In this document: positions 10,501 through 16,742 of the stretch, in pieces
Layout of the letters: the number at the start of each line of letters is the position of its first letter
Numbering within the stretch: position 1 is the stretch's first letter
IMG/VR virus record: IMGVR_UViG_3300009164_000231
Location: 1-30,753 of that record
Reading direction: 5' to 3' (one strand)
DNA: 30,753 nt
Source of the DNA: a virus
Program-made: the position numbers and the translations under genes
Notes under the pieces: generated by a model
Database searches by the model: none
What the model was told of the DNA's origin: nothing
What the model saw: the letters and a program-made list of their open reading frames with translations, nothing else

Positions 10501-12150
10501 AAGGTAAGTATATCCCCACTAAAATTATTATCGGATTCTGGCGGCGGTTCAAACACTGTAAATTTCACAGGTTCATATTCGCCAGCAAATCCATCAATAA
10601 CAACAAATGCAGGTGATGGTTCACCCGTATTTGTAACTAGTTATTCAACAAAAACATCGACTGGTGGTTCTTCATCAAATGGTACATTTACACCAGCTGA
10701 CGCAGGTGATTATCAACTAACTATTGTTACTCCTAGTTTTGCAGTAGAAACCGGACCTGATACAATATCACATACTTCAACTGAACCAGACTTTGAAGCA
10801 CCTTACGATGGATACATACATACCGGATATTCTAATGCACAACAAGCATCTGCTGTTTTATATATAGAAGCCGTAAAAGTTAGTGATAATAGTGTAGTTG
10901 GTAGTCACCTTATTGGAAGTTCTACTTCCGTTGGGGCAAAAAATGTAGCTGGCTATTGGATTGGGTATCTTGGATATCTTTCTGTTACAGGCGATACATT
11001 AATTATAAATGAATTTGGAAACGAAGTTTATGCTAGAGATATTATTAGTGGACAAAATATAACTGCATGGAATTGGAGTGATTCGTTTAGCACATATAAA
11101 GTAGAAAATGTAAAAAGTAGAACTATTGATAAAGTATTCAAAGTTTCTGCTGGAGGTAATGAAGTAAAAGTATCAGATTCGCATGGATTTTGGTTAGATG
11201 GTAACGAACAAATCAAAGCTAAAGATTTAATACCGGGTGTTAGTAAAATAAATATAAGAGATGGTAATACTATTAAATTAGTAATTGTAGATGATGTGGA
11301 AATAATTGAGGGTGATGAAATGGTATATACATTCTCTGTACCTGGTGTAAATAACTATATTTCAAATGGTATAATATCTCACAATAGTCCAATGGGCATG
11401 ACAAACTGGGTAGAAGTACCTGAAAGTATCAACGCAGGTGGTTATGGCGCAATAAGTGGTTATACTCAGACAATAAATATGTATATAGATTCTACAACAC
11501 CAGTACAATTTAGATATAGATTTTATTATTACGCATATTCAGGAGTTCAAACTGATATAGGAGCATCCCCACTTTCTTATACCACTACCTATTATCCTTG
11601 GACATTTAATACATGGACCACATCACCATCATTTGCTAGTTCTATTATAGTAAAAGCACCAACAAACTTTGTTGAAATTAATGCAGGTGGAATGCAAGTA
11701 GTATCAGATGAAAATAGATACGTTAAAATGGCAAGACAAGAAGTTGGAGTTGGAGTTTCCGATTTACTTAAAGTTTTGGGCGGAAATATTAAAACAGATA
11801 CTATATTACCAAATGTGGCAGATACAAGTACTATTGGTACAAATGCGAATCAATATGGACATGTGTATGCTAATAATTTTACTAATAATGCATCTTCAGT
11901 AAGTGCAAACGGTTATACAAAATTAACAAATGGAATTATACTACAATGGGGATATGCAACCTACACTACAACAGCAACACCTGTGACATTTCCATTAACG
12001 TTCCCCACTGCTTGTACGTCTGTACATGTAACAACAAACAGACTTACTAATGGAGCAGGTGGATATAATCATGCTGGTGATGTAACAACAAGTGGATTTA
12101 AAGCAGTATTCGATGCAGTAGGTGGATGGTGGTCGGCAATTGGATATTAA
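4597..12150 (+). CDS. Giant tail-fibre-like protein (2517 residues) carrying a Hint/mini-intein segment
   Basis: A very large virion protein, probably a tail or baseplate fibre for receptor binding. The N-terminal 170 residues are unlike the rest and may attach to the virion. The middle is Ser/Thr/Asn/Gly-rich beta structure with related modules starting near residues 1009 (VTPANVTL) and 1140 (INPANVNL); two more beta modules begin near 1269 and 1374. Three short W/Y-rich modules near 1517, 1717 and 1779 recall chitin-binding-type carbohydrate modules. A DYNGDGTND loop (304-312) looks calcium-binding. Residues 2129-2263 form an intein-like segment listed separately. About 2393-2425 resemble the repeat that precedes fibre tips, and about 2438-2517 (NGYTKLTNGIILQWG) resemble the gp53-like tail-fibre C-terminal domain. 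A tail-assembly chaperone gene follows. The fibre role is inferred from C-terminus and neighbour; receptor and exact location are unknown. Confidence 0.8.
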   Translation: MARIKKYSPTIDPHLKYYETFLVDTAPNSRYFKITEFKDTFTGGKNGFLIEGSPELLESTEIKIEILDVEGNPIYFEPGNGIPEYYEGNSKVIAVYVYEDTPIGTADITILGELKKYYDGVQLKDIPDEWKGIYNVKWQRDFKVNKLLSNEEKVRFYKRPTITITEIVKPLFTTILQPTVLNGFVKGTPIAPSNETYLKDWTLPTYYKLTAENDGTNPAVFFTGSMVGTKLNFSHQVYDDIKNFNLPYTDPIFAAVNSYSPTVVEVLNSTEILVTQPFTIDNKFGNPFVQPLPITFPKNPLPYDYNGDGTNDSIGFTQQALGVPFTASFIDTKNIINIASALTGSFAKIDIRELRTFTGDVARVRIFRKSQSDVGNYQFTQEVLLESNELLVDYTVETKNQENYGIFTEPIITDYWDASAGLTTTFNQDYLYDSVELDAGSVPKYFSTKDTFTLNEGKEYALSFNIRKNGIDDTSYLRAFISGSRQVTTNGVTKTIQIQQDFVKIYTDPIILQKTTSTNNIKVEQIDNAKLYFEVRGTNWYIANVSLVAAQETAFSPDEITFIQSVPRTLTAETFDYRFEFYDINNNYIPVKVETQKLFTGGNLQAIKKGIFFNPKILTFTFDSASHPVPPTTQSFNVEKFLITGSITYTSQSYDYNGNLLSGLDYLTAEGMPGLLDLFDPLSASDIDNPSMTVNHFTGSNADKTVQLIKITGTTEGYSDTVTYVRILDGFGGVNHIIRPYRGTQIRNSSTQSLEVQAIRIDGINDIELSAASRPDKKWNLIQLHVLSGSQPYQKFINLEKANSSGFVQGLSVGELGSKELNFNAVFNRDSINKRITVYMIDSASAAYDWAYNTSGSVLASQILEDLQDGLDSGIVKFNADTFNIDFRNSLLFAPPSASATASFYIRGSNTQTVTASFQVFPSMSINDWYEPEYWIYYTTQSVDTTISVSAIDEKKNVVNAGAIGSYIGANNKQSKNLTLTFTYTEPYTNATANIDKTFTIVQSGKPGDETIIFEVTPANVTLNANSKGTVLDYKPSITDIRLKQGSRYLLFTASAGNPGKGNDGTFHIAQNQITSININSGSVYFNNSYTSSLSASAASNFVQLSGSITYPLIIHPYYTSSIYTASVVQQFTKAVDGAPPIQVIINPANVNLGADQIGIVKDYNQANTIIKLKEGTDYLVYTNTQQPGTFRTSSVTQTNISVSTLTADPSDTTNLIVSGYSAMNSNSASIQYNFDVYPYSLLPGHRTGSIAVSGSQYFTRTKDGQTARSVTLTANSLVITFDGDSSNPDPGTITLTAKSFGVTGSAYYQFFKDGISLGAPLTGTTKNLNSSYLPIANAKSVYKVELRDGSATLPVAATAEITIAGVKAGGDGYTVTLTNENTSIVYKVSGATTTTGTGTSILASKGTTALQHVSTFNNQTYDNDGTYIGSLGQYKVTIDSKSGWLALAGSLVSGSTVPTVSNVAVLGDISGYTSPNLYPTANIVFKVDVEDGRAVYYKTESIAVQYEGNTGPGIVMRGVYKATTNYIGSVETTNYRRDAVIYPDPTTVVDGVTTYYAAVSGSGPASSVHAPNAGGNNDWWQYLGTQEFFIAAKIAIFDESYVKNTINVGTYADTSKFANVIIAGGRTDPYIAIGQHGTYGTGSGGYSPTDPAIIGYGQEGIYLGIYEYPAVNGTTGRFSISNADGSKALKWDGSQLIIRGSIKQTDAGANEPTLKGVWAFGITYYNNDVVSYDGKSWICTSATSHFSTNNTNSTTGYPGFGPWSTYIDKGDTGAGVVYRGPFTIGTAYSSSAVRKDVVQGIDGAYYLSKLTYIPANTDSRPGVGQTAPAGSTAGTYWQTFGATFSSVATDILLAQEATITRGLVMGSDAGGIGVIRSVDAYSFTSGSGFFMDKTGIARFGNPAGNQIKFDGTDFQITGSINATDGQIGDWVIDETTRALRDSDSQLIFDPNVPEIQFYTGSGEGRSKKVSISPLKLLSDSGGGSNTVNFTGSYSPANPSITTNAGDGSPVFVTSYSTKTSTGGSSSNGTFTPADAGDYQLTIVTPSFAVETGPDTISHTSTEPDFEAPYDGYIHTGYSNAQQASAVLYIEAVKVSDNSVVGSHLIGSSTSVGAKNVAGYWIGYLGYLSVTGDTLIINEFGNEVYARDIISGQNITAWNWSDSFSTYKVENVKSRTIDKVFKVSAGGNEVKVSDSHGFWLDGNEQIKAKDLIPGVSKINIRDGNTIKLVIVDDVEIIEGDEMVYTFSVPGVNNYISNGIISHNSPMGMTNWVEVPESINAGGYGAISGYTQTINMYIDSTTPVQFRYRFYYYAYSGVQTDIGASPLSYTTTYYPWTFNTWTTSPSFASSIIVKAPTNFVEINAGGMQVVSDENRYVKMARQEVGVGVSDLLKVLGGNIKTDTILPNVADTSTIGTNANQYGHVYANNFTNNASSVSANGYTKLTNGIILQWGYATYTTTATPVTFPLTFPTACTSVHVTTNRLTNGAGGYNHAGDVTTSGFKAVFDAVGGWWSAIGY
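10981..11385 (+). other. Mini-intein-like Hint segment inside the tail-fibre gene
   Basis: Codons 2129-2263 (135 residues) show intein landmarks in order. Block A is SVTGDTLI, with Ser in place of the usual Cys at position 1. Block B is VKVSDSHGFW, with the block-B His at intein position 68. Block F is VYTFSVPGVNNYI. Block G is NGIISHN followed by Ser as the +1 residue, so the penultimate His, terminal Asn and +1 nucleophile are all present. There is no room for a homing endonuclease. Removal would join GYL to SPMGM within what looks like one continuous domain and leave a 2382-residue protein. Boundaries follow the canonical junction rules; splicing itself is inferred. Confidence 0.8.
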
Positions 12151-12163
12151 AAAATAAAAATAT

Positions 12164-12535
12164 ATGATTTATTACGCAACATTTAATGAAACGGGAGACT
12201 ATATTGGATTTTATACCAAAGAAATACATGGTGATAATATTCCAACCCCAAATGTAGAATTGACAGAAGAGCAATGGCAAGAAGCTATCACTGGTAGATA
12301 TAAATTAATAGATGGGGTACATACTCATAATCCATTTACGCAGGAACAATTAGATACTAGAGAACTATCAATAGCTAGGAGTAAACGAAACAATTTACTT
12401 AAGGAATCAGATTGGACCCAATTACCAAATAATCCACTAACAGCTGAAAAGCAAGAGGAATGGAATGTATATAGACAAAAATTAAGAGATATACCAGAAA
12501 CAATACCATATGTATTTCCAAATCCACCACTTTAA
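12164..12535 (+). CDS. Tail-fibre assembly chaperone-like protein
   Basis: A 123-residue protein directly after the fibre gene (13-nt gap). Its C-terminal half, from about residue 69 (ARSKRNNLLKESDWTQLP, then PLT, W, YRQKLRDIP), matches the pattern of the phage tail assembly chaperone family (PF16778-like), whose members are typically encoded next to tail-fibre genes and assist fibre folding or attachment. The N-terminal part (residues 1-60) is the variable portion of such proteins. No separate promoter box is visible, so it is likely cotranscribed with the fibre. Its presence supports the reading of the upstream giant protein as a fibre. Confidence 0.75.
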   Translation: MIYYATFNETGDYIGFYTKEIHGDNIPTPNVELTEEQWQEAITGRYKLIDGVHTHNPFTQEQLDTRELSIARSKRNNLLKESDWTQLPNNPLTAEKQEEWNVYRQKLRDIPETIPYVFPNPPL

Positions 12536-12562
12536 TAAATTTGTAATAAAAAGTAAAAACTA

Positions 12563-12572
12563 TATATTTATA
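12563..12572 (+). promoter_or_regulatory. Late-promoter-like TATATTTATA box
   Basis: Exact copy of the recurrent box TATATTTATA, 16 nt before the start codon of the 94-residue coiled-coil gene. Confidence 0.5.
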
Positions 12573-12588
12573 TATATAAAATAATATT

Positions 12589-12873
12589 ATGGCAATAAAA
12601 ACTGAAAAATTAGAGCAAGAAGTTCTAGAAAATATAACTTCTTTACAAAACAAAGCAGCAGAACAAGTGCATGTTTTGGGTGAATTTCACATTAGACTTA
12701 GAGAATTAGAGGCTGAAAAGAAAAGAATGCAAGAATTTGTATCTACAATTGAAGCTGAATATGACAAGTTAGCTACCACTTTAAATGAAACTCTTAAGGG
12801 ATTGGAAACAAAATATCCTAAAGGAGAAATTGATTTAAAAGAGGGAACTGTTATATTTGATGATGGTCAATAA
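12589..12873 (+). CDS. Small coiled-coil protein, paralogue of the 16311 gene
   Basis: A 94-residue, charged, largely helical protein with heptad-like Leu/Ile spacing over residues 5-75, then a short beta-like tail (KYPKGEIDLKEGTVIFDDG). It aligns with the 131-residue product at 16311: a helix containing HIRLRELEAEKKRM here against YIRRKEMEEEILRM there, and ETKYPKGEIDLKEGTV here against DDKYPQARINVADGTV there. The two are therefore probable paralogues. The function is unknown; a virion or assembly role is suggested by the late-type box in front and the surrounding structural genes. The leader is A/T-only before ATG, with no Shine-Dalgarno sequence. Confidence 0.6.
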   Translation: MAIKTEKLEQEVLENITSLQNKAAEQVHVLGEFHIRLRELEAEKKRMQEFVSTIEAEYDKLATTLNETLKGLETKYPKGEIDLKEGTVIFDDGQ

Positions 12874-12879
12874 AATAAA

Positions 12880-12911
12880 TTTGGCAATTTAAAAAAAGTT
12901 TCGTATATTTG
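12880..12911 (+). promoter_or_regulatory. Bacteroidota-type promoter for the sugar-transfer cassette
   Basis: TTTG at 12880-12883, a 20-nt spacer and TATATTTG at 12904-12911, the same architecture and near-identical flanks (TTTGGCAA, A-tract then GTT) as the primase promoter at 216-247. The start codon follows 8 nt later, so the mRNA would be nearly leaderless. It separates the expression of this cassette from the late-type genes on both sides. Confidence 0.78.
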
Positions 12912-12919
12912 TTACAACT

Positions 12920-15112
12920 ATGAGTAAAAAGAAATTACTGTATATTTGTCCGCATCTTTCTACCGGCGGACAACCTCAATACACTTACAAGCAGATAAAG
13001 CAATTTATCAATGATTATCAAATAGAAGTTGTTGAAATAAACAATAGTGGTGGAAATGCGTTTGTAGTACAAAAGAATAGAATCAAAGCATTAGTTCCTG
13101 TTCATACATTAGGGGATAACAGAGCAGAAATAATTGATATCATTAATACTTTCAAACCTGATATTATACATTTTCAGGAGATTCCACAACATGATTTATC
13201 AACTGATATTTTAGATAGAATATTTTCGGATAAAAGAAAATATTTTATTGTAGCATCTACACATGGGTCTTTAACAAATCCTGAAGAAATAATTTACCAT
13301 CCCGATAGATATATTTTAGTATCCGAATGGAGTAGACAAAAGTTTATTGATACTGGTGTTGAAACTGATATATGGGAATATCCAATCGAAGAATATGTGT
13401 TTGATAAAGCAACTGCACAAAAAGAATTAGGATTTGAATCTGATTGGAAGCATGTACTTAATGTTGGATTATTTGCACCAGGTAAAAATCAAGGTGAAGT
13501 ATTTGCAATAGCAAGGCAATTAGAAAAATACAAAATTAAATTTCACTTTGTAGGAAATCAAGCTGGAAACTTTGAACATTATTGGGGAGATATAATGAAA
13601 TACAAACCTGATAATTGTATTGTTTGGGGAGAACGGAATGATGTTGATACTTTTTACGCAGCATCGGATATGTTCTACTTTAGTTCTATAATTGAATTAA
13701 ATCCGTTATCAGTTAAAGAAGCATTATCATACGGACTACCATCTATATTTAGAAAGTTACCAACTTATTTAGATACATACGATAATAATCCATTGGTTAC
13801 ATACATTGGTGATGATTTAAAAGTTACTAAAAAAATTATATTAGAAACTTTACAACCTGAATTCAATGAGATACCGGGTTGGTTTGTTTATGATACTATG
13901 TATGATGATATGGTTAAGAATGCTAAAGGTGGTGAAACTTTTGTTGAGTTGGGTTCTTGGTTTGGTAAGTCTACAAATTATATGGCAACTAAAATTAAAG
14001 AATCTGGTAAGAATATAAAATTCACAACAATAGATACATTTAAAGGAACTGCAGATGAAGGGTTGCATAATACAATAGTAAATGGTTCTTTTGATGGAGA
14101 TATATTTTATGAATTTATAGATAATACAATCATATCAGATAACTACGGAACATTTGATATCATAAAAGATACATCACATAATGCTACCAACCAATTTCAA
14201 AATAACAGCATTGATTATATAATGTTAGATGGTGGGCATAGTTATGAGGATGTAAACGAAGATATAAAACTTTGGTATAATAAAGTAAAACCGGGTGGAT
14301 ATATTTCTGGAGATGATTATGGTGGTAGTTTCTTTCCTGGTGTTACTAAAGCAGTTGATGAATATTTTTATAATCAATGTGAAATTGGATTTAGAACTTG
14401 GAAAATGAAAAAACCAAGAATACAAATAAAGCATTTATTAACAAGACCTGATGATGCTAGAGAAAGAGTAAGTATTCAATCATTAAAGCAATTATCAAAA
14501 TACGGAATGGATTATGTACAAATGATAAATACTCCATACGAAGGATTAGCACCTGTTGAAAATTGTAGAAGACCTGAAAATGTTAGTAAAGATAATAAGC
14601 CGGGTGAATTATATCCGGGAGCAGGTATTGGATATATTACGGGTAGACACTATGGTTGTTATCTAGCACATAGAGGAGCTTTGGAATCTATTGATGATAC
14701 AAATTATGATTATACTTTAATATTTGAAGCAGATGCTTTTATTAATGTAGGTATTGAGGAGTTTGTTGAAATAGTACATAGAGCTTGTTTCATTTCACAA
14801 AGAGATAATGTTTATTATATAGGATTCGCAAATAATCCTTCTTGGAATAGATGGGGAGTTGATGAACTATTTGCAAAAACTGATTTTAATCAAGACCTTG
14901 CACATTGTTATTTAATTCCAAATCGACACAAGCAATTCTATATGGATAGACTGGAAGATATTGGATGGGATGTTGGTGATTTATGGTACAACCATGTATT
15001 CTATGACCATAGACATTTGAGATATACAACTAATAAAAATTATAGTAAGCAAGCTGAGGGCTATTCTTTATTAGATGAAAAAATAAAAAGTTGGAAAGAA
15101 AATTGGAACTAA
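12920..15112 (+). CDS. Three-domain glycosyltransferase / methyltransferase / GT25-like protein
   Basis: A 730-residue multifunctional enzyme acting on a glycan or glycoconjugate. Residues 1 to about 310 resemble a GT-B, GT4-like transferase: a STGGQPQYT nucleotide-sugar loop near the N-terminus and an EX7E motif (ELNPLSVKE) in the second Rossmann fold. About 320-500 is a class I SAM-dependent methyltransferase; the Gly-rich motif is FVELGSWFGKS at 341-351, with an acidic TIDTF strand after it and MLDGGH further on. About 505-730 resembles GT25 (LPS-type) transferases: R and Y positions of the family, GRHYGCYLAHRGAL from 575 (compare GEIGCALSH) and the metal-site-like FEADAF (E603-D605). The acceptor and sugars are unknown. 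The stop overlaps the next start (TAATG), so the O-heptosyltransferase-like partner is translationally coupled. Domain assignments 1 and 2 are firmer than 3. Confidence 0.78.
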   Translation: MSKKKLLYICPHLSTGGQPQYTYKQIKQFINDYQIEVVEINNSGGNAFVVQKNRIKALVPVHTLGDNRAEIIDIINTFKPDIIHFQEIPQHDLSTDILDRIFSDKRKYFIVASTHGSLTNPEEIIYHPDRYILVSEWSRQKFIDTGVETDIWEYPIEEYVFDKATAQKELGFESDWKHVLNVGLFAPGKNQGEVFAIARQLEKYKIKFHFVGNQAGNFEHYWGDIMKYKPDNCIVWGERNDVDTFYAASDMFYFSSIIELNPLSVKEALSYGLPSIFRKLPTYLDTYDNNPLVTYIGDDLKVTKKIILETLQPEFNEIPGWFVYDTMYDDMVKNAKGGETFVELGSWFGKSTNYMATKIKESGKNIKFTTIDTFKGTADEGLHNTIVNGSFDGDIFYEFIDNTIISDNYGTFDIIKDTSHNATNQFQNNSIDYIMLDGGHSYEDVNEDIKLWYNKVKPGGYISGDDYGGSFFPGVTKAVDEYFYNQCEIGFRTWKMKKPRIQIKHLLTRPDDARERVSIQSLKQLSKYGMDYVQMINTPYEGLAPVENCRRPENVSKDNKPGELYPGAGIGYITGRHYGCYLAHRGALESIDDTNYDYTLIFEADAFINVGIEEFVEIVHRACFISQRDNVYYIGFANNPSWNRWGVDELFAKTDFNQDLAHCYLIPNRHKQFYMDRLEDIGWDVGDLWYNHVFYDHRHLRYTTNKNYSKQAEGYSLLDEKIKSWKENWN

Positions 15113-16260
15113 TGATATACGATAATTTAAAAAAGAATTTAAATAACATAATACAAATAAAAAACAAAGTAATTGTACACTTTGTTAGAGGACCTTTTGT
15201 TGAAGTAAAAGGAAATACAAATGCTGAGTATCGTATTGAATTTATAGATAGAAGTACTGGAAAAGTTATTCACACTGGAAACATAAAAAATAATATGTGG
15301 AGTAAGTGTAATATAGAATATTTTGTAAATTGGCAAATAAAGATATTCGAAAATGGAAAATTGTATGAGGAACATAACTACGATGCAACTGGTAAAAGAG
15401 TTTATATAGCTATGGATTCAAGAGCATTAGGTGATACATTGGCATGGTTTCCATACTTTGAAGAATTCCGAAAACAATGGGGATGCAAATTAATAGCATC
15501 AACCTTTATGAATGACATGTTTAAAGATGAATACCCAGATATAGAATTTGTAAATCCTGGCTCTGGTGTTGAAAATATATACGCAATGTATGGAGTTGGA
15601 TTATATTATAAAGAAAATGATGAATATAATGAATATAAAAATCCAAATAATTTTAGAGAGCAAACAACGCAAAAAATGGCATCTGATATTTTAGGATTGG
15701 AATATAAAGAAGTTAGACCAAAAATAAAAAAGAGAGATGTTAAAATAGATAAACAATTAAAGCAAGTTTGTATTGGTGTATTTGGAACGGCTCAATCTAA
15801 ATTTTGGAATAACCCAACAGGATGGCAGGATGTTGTAGACTGGTTGAATACTAGAGGTTATACAGTTAAATTAGTATCTAAAGAGGGAGATGACTATATG
15901 GGTAATAAACTACCAACCGGAATAATTAAACACCCAGAAGGACCATTAGAATTAGTTATGGATGAAATGAAAAAATCAAAAGCATTCATTGGAATTGGTA
16001 GTGGGTTGAGTTGGTTAAGCTGGGCCCTAAATGTTCCTACTGTATTGATTAGTGGATTCTCATATGATTGGGCTGAAATGCAGGATTGTGTAAGAATTGC
16101 GGCACCTAAAGGTAAATGTGAGGGTTGCTTTAATAGGATTAGATTAGATGCTGGGGATTGGAATTGGTGCCCTGACCATAAAGGTACTCATAAACAATTT
16201 GAATGTACAAGAACAATAACTTCAGATAGTGTGATAAAAGAATTGGAAAAATTCTTATAA
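15112..16260 (+). CDS. AAH/TibC-like protein O-heptosyltransferase (GT9-like fold)
   Basis: A 382-residue protein matching the autotransporter strand-loop-strand O-heptosyltransferase family (bacterial AAH and TibC), which transfers heptose from an ADP-activated donor to serines of surface proteins. An N-terminal beta domain (about 20-95) precedes the catalytic part. The family signatures are MDSRALGDTLAWFPY (from 101, with G107/D108), ASTFMNDMF, EYPDIEFVNPG, a donor-site region GIGSGLSWLSWAL, and a C-terminal Cys cluster C336-x2-C339, C353, C365 around GDWNWCPDHKGT, corresponding to the iron-binding finger of TibC. The start is the ATG overlapping the previous stop; a TTG seven codons upstream is less likely. 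Donor and acceptor here are unknown: candidates are the neighbouring fibre or a host surface protein. No ADP-heptose synthesis gene is in the window, so the donor would come from the host. Confidence 0.85.
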   Translation: MIYDNLKKNLNNIIQIKNKVIVHFVRGPFVEVKGNTNAEYRIEFIDRSTGKVIHTGNIKNNMWSKCNIEYFVNWQIKIFENGKLYEEHNYDATGKRVYIAMDSRALGDTLAWFPYFEEFRKQWGCKLIASTFMNDMFKDEYPDIEFVNPGSGVENIYAMYGVGLYYKENDEYNEYKNPNNFREQTTQKMASDILGLEYKEVRPKIKKRDVKIDKQLKQVCIGVFGTAQSKFWNNPTGWQDVVDWLNTRGYTVKLVSKEGDDYMGNKLPTGIIKHPEGPLELVMDEMKKSKAFIGIGSGLSWLSWALNVPTVLISGFSYDWAEMQDCVRIAAPKGKCEGCFNRIRLDAGDWNWCPDHKGTHKQFECTRTITSDSVIKELEKFL

Positions 16261-16278
16261 AAATTTAAAAACAATATA

Positions 16279-16293
16279 GTTATATATATAAAC
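16279..16293 (+). promoter_or_regulatory. AT-rich late-promoter-like box (degenerate)
   Basis: GTTATATATATAAAC, 17 nt before the start at 16311, in the place where other virion genes have TATATTTATA. It lacks the TTT core, so it is a weaker candidate. Confidence 0.25.
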
Positions 16294-16310
16294 AATAAAA
16301 AACATAAATT

Positions 16311-16706
16311 ATGGCAGAATTAGATAACATTCCACAAACACAAACAGTGGAATTAGCACAAGTTAAATTAGATGACAGTACTTTTGAAAAAATTAAAGAG
16401 CTGAACAGTAGAGTTCAAAGTTTACTTTTAGAAGTAGGCTCTATATACATCAGAAGAAAAGAAATGGAAGAGGAAATTCTTAGAATGGCAGATGTATTAG
16501 AAGCTCATGAAAGTGAAATTAAATCATCTAATCTACAATTAAACGATATGGCATCTGAAATTGATGACAAATATCCTCAAGCAAGAATCAATGTAGCTGA
16601 TGGTACTGTACAATATCAACCAGGTGCACCTACTAGAAAGCAACAACAAGCTGAACAGGCACAACAACAAAGTGGAGCATCTGACTTCAAAGTTGTAAAA
16701 GAATAA
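16311..16706 (+). CDS. Coiled-coil protein, paralogue of the 12589 gene
   Basis: A 131-residue helical, acidic protein. Residues 20-85 have coiled-coil spacing, then a conserved DDKYPQARINVADGTV segment shared with the 94-residue product at 12589, then a Pro/Gln-rich tail (KQQQAEQAQQQ) absent from the paralogue. It has no signal peptide or membrane segment. The function is unknown; small coiled-coil proteins in this position are common in T4-like virion modules. Together with the 12589 gene it brackets the glycosyltransferase cassette, so the pair may have arisen by duplication before the sugar genes were inserted between them. Confidence 0.6.
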   Translation: MAELDNIPQTQTVELAQVKLDDSTFEKIKELNSRVQSLLLEVGSIYIRRKEMEEEILRMADVLEAHESEIKSSNLQLNDMASEIDDKYPQARINVADGTVQYQPGAPTRKQQQAEQAQQQSGASDFKVVKE

Positions 16707-16711
16707 TCTCA

Positions 16712-16721
16712 TATATTTATA
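16712..16721 (+). promoter_or_regulatory. Late-promoter-like TATATTTATA box
   Basis: Exact copy of the recurrent box, 21 nt before the start of the two-enzyme fusion gene at 16743. Confidence 0.5.
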
Positions 16722-16742
16722 TGATATAAGATATATCGTATA

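Noticed and set aside
15091-15111. TTG start seven codons upstream for the O-heptosyltransferase
   Set aside because: The ATG at 15112 overlaps the preceding stop (TAATG), a typical coupled start, and the family match needs no extra residues.
16600-16706. Gln-rich tail of the coiled-coil protein as a tandem DNA repeat
   Set aside because: The CAA/CAG codons do not form a regular repeat unit; it is only low-complexity protein sequence.
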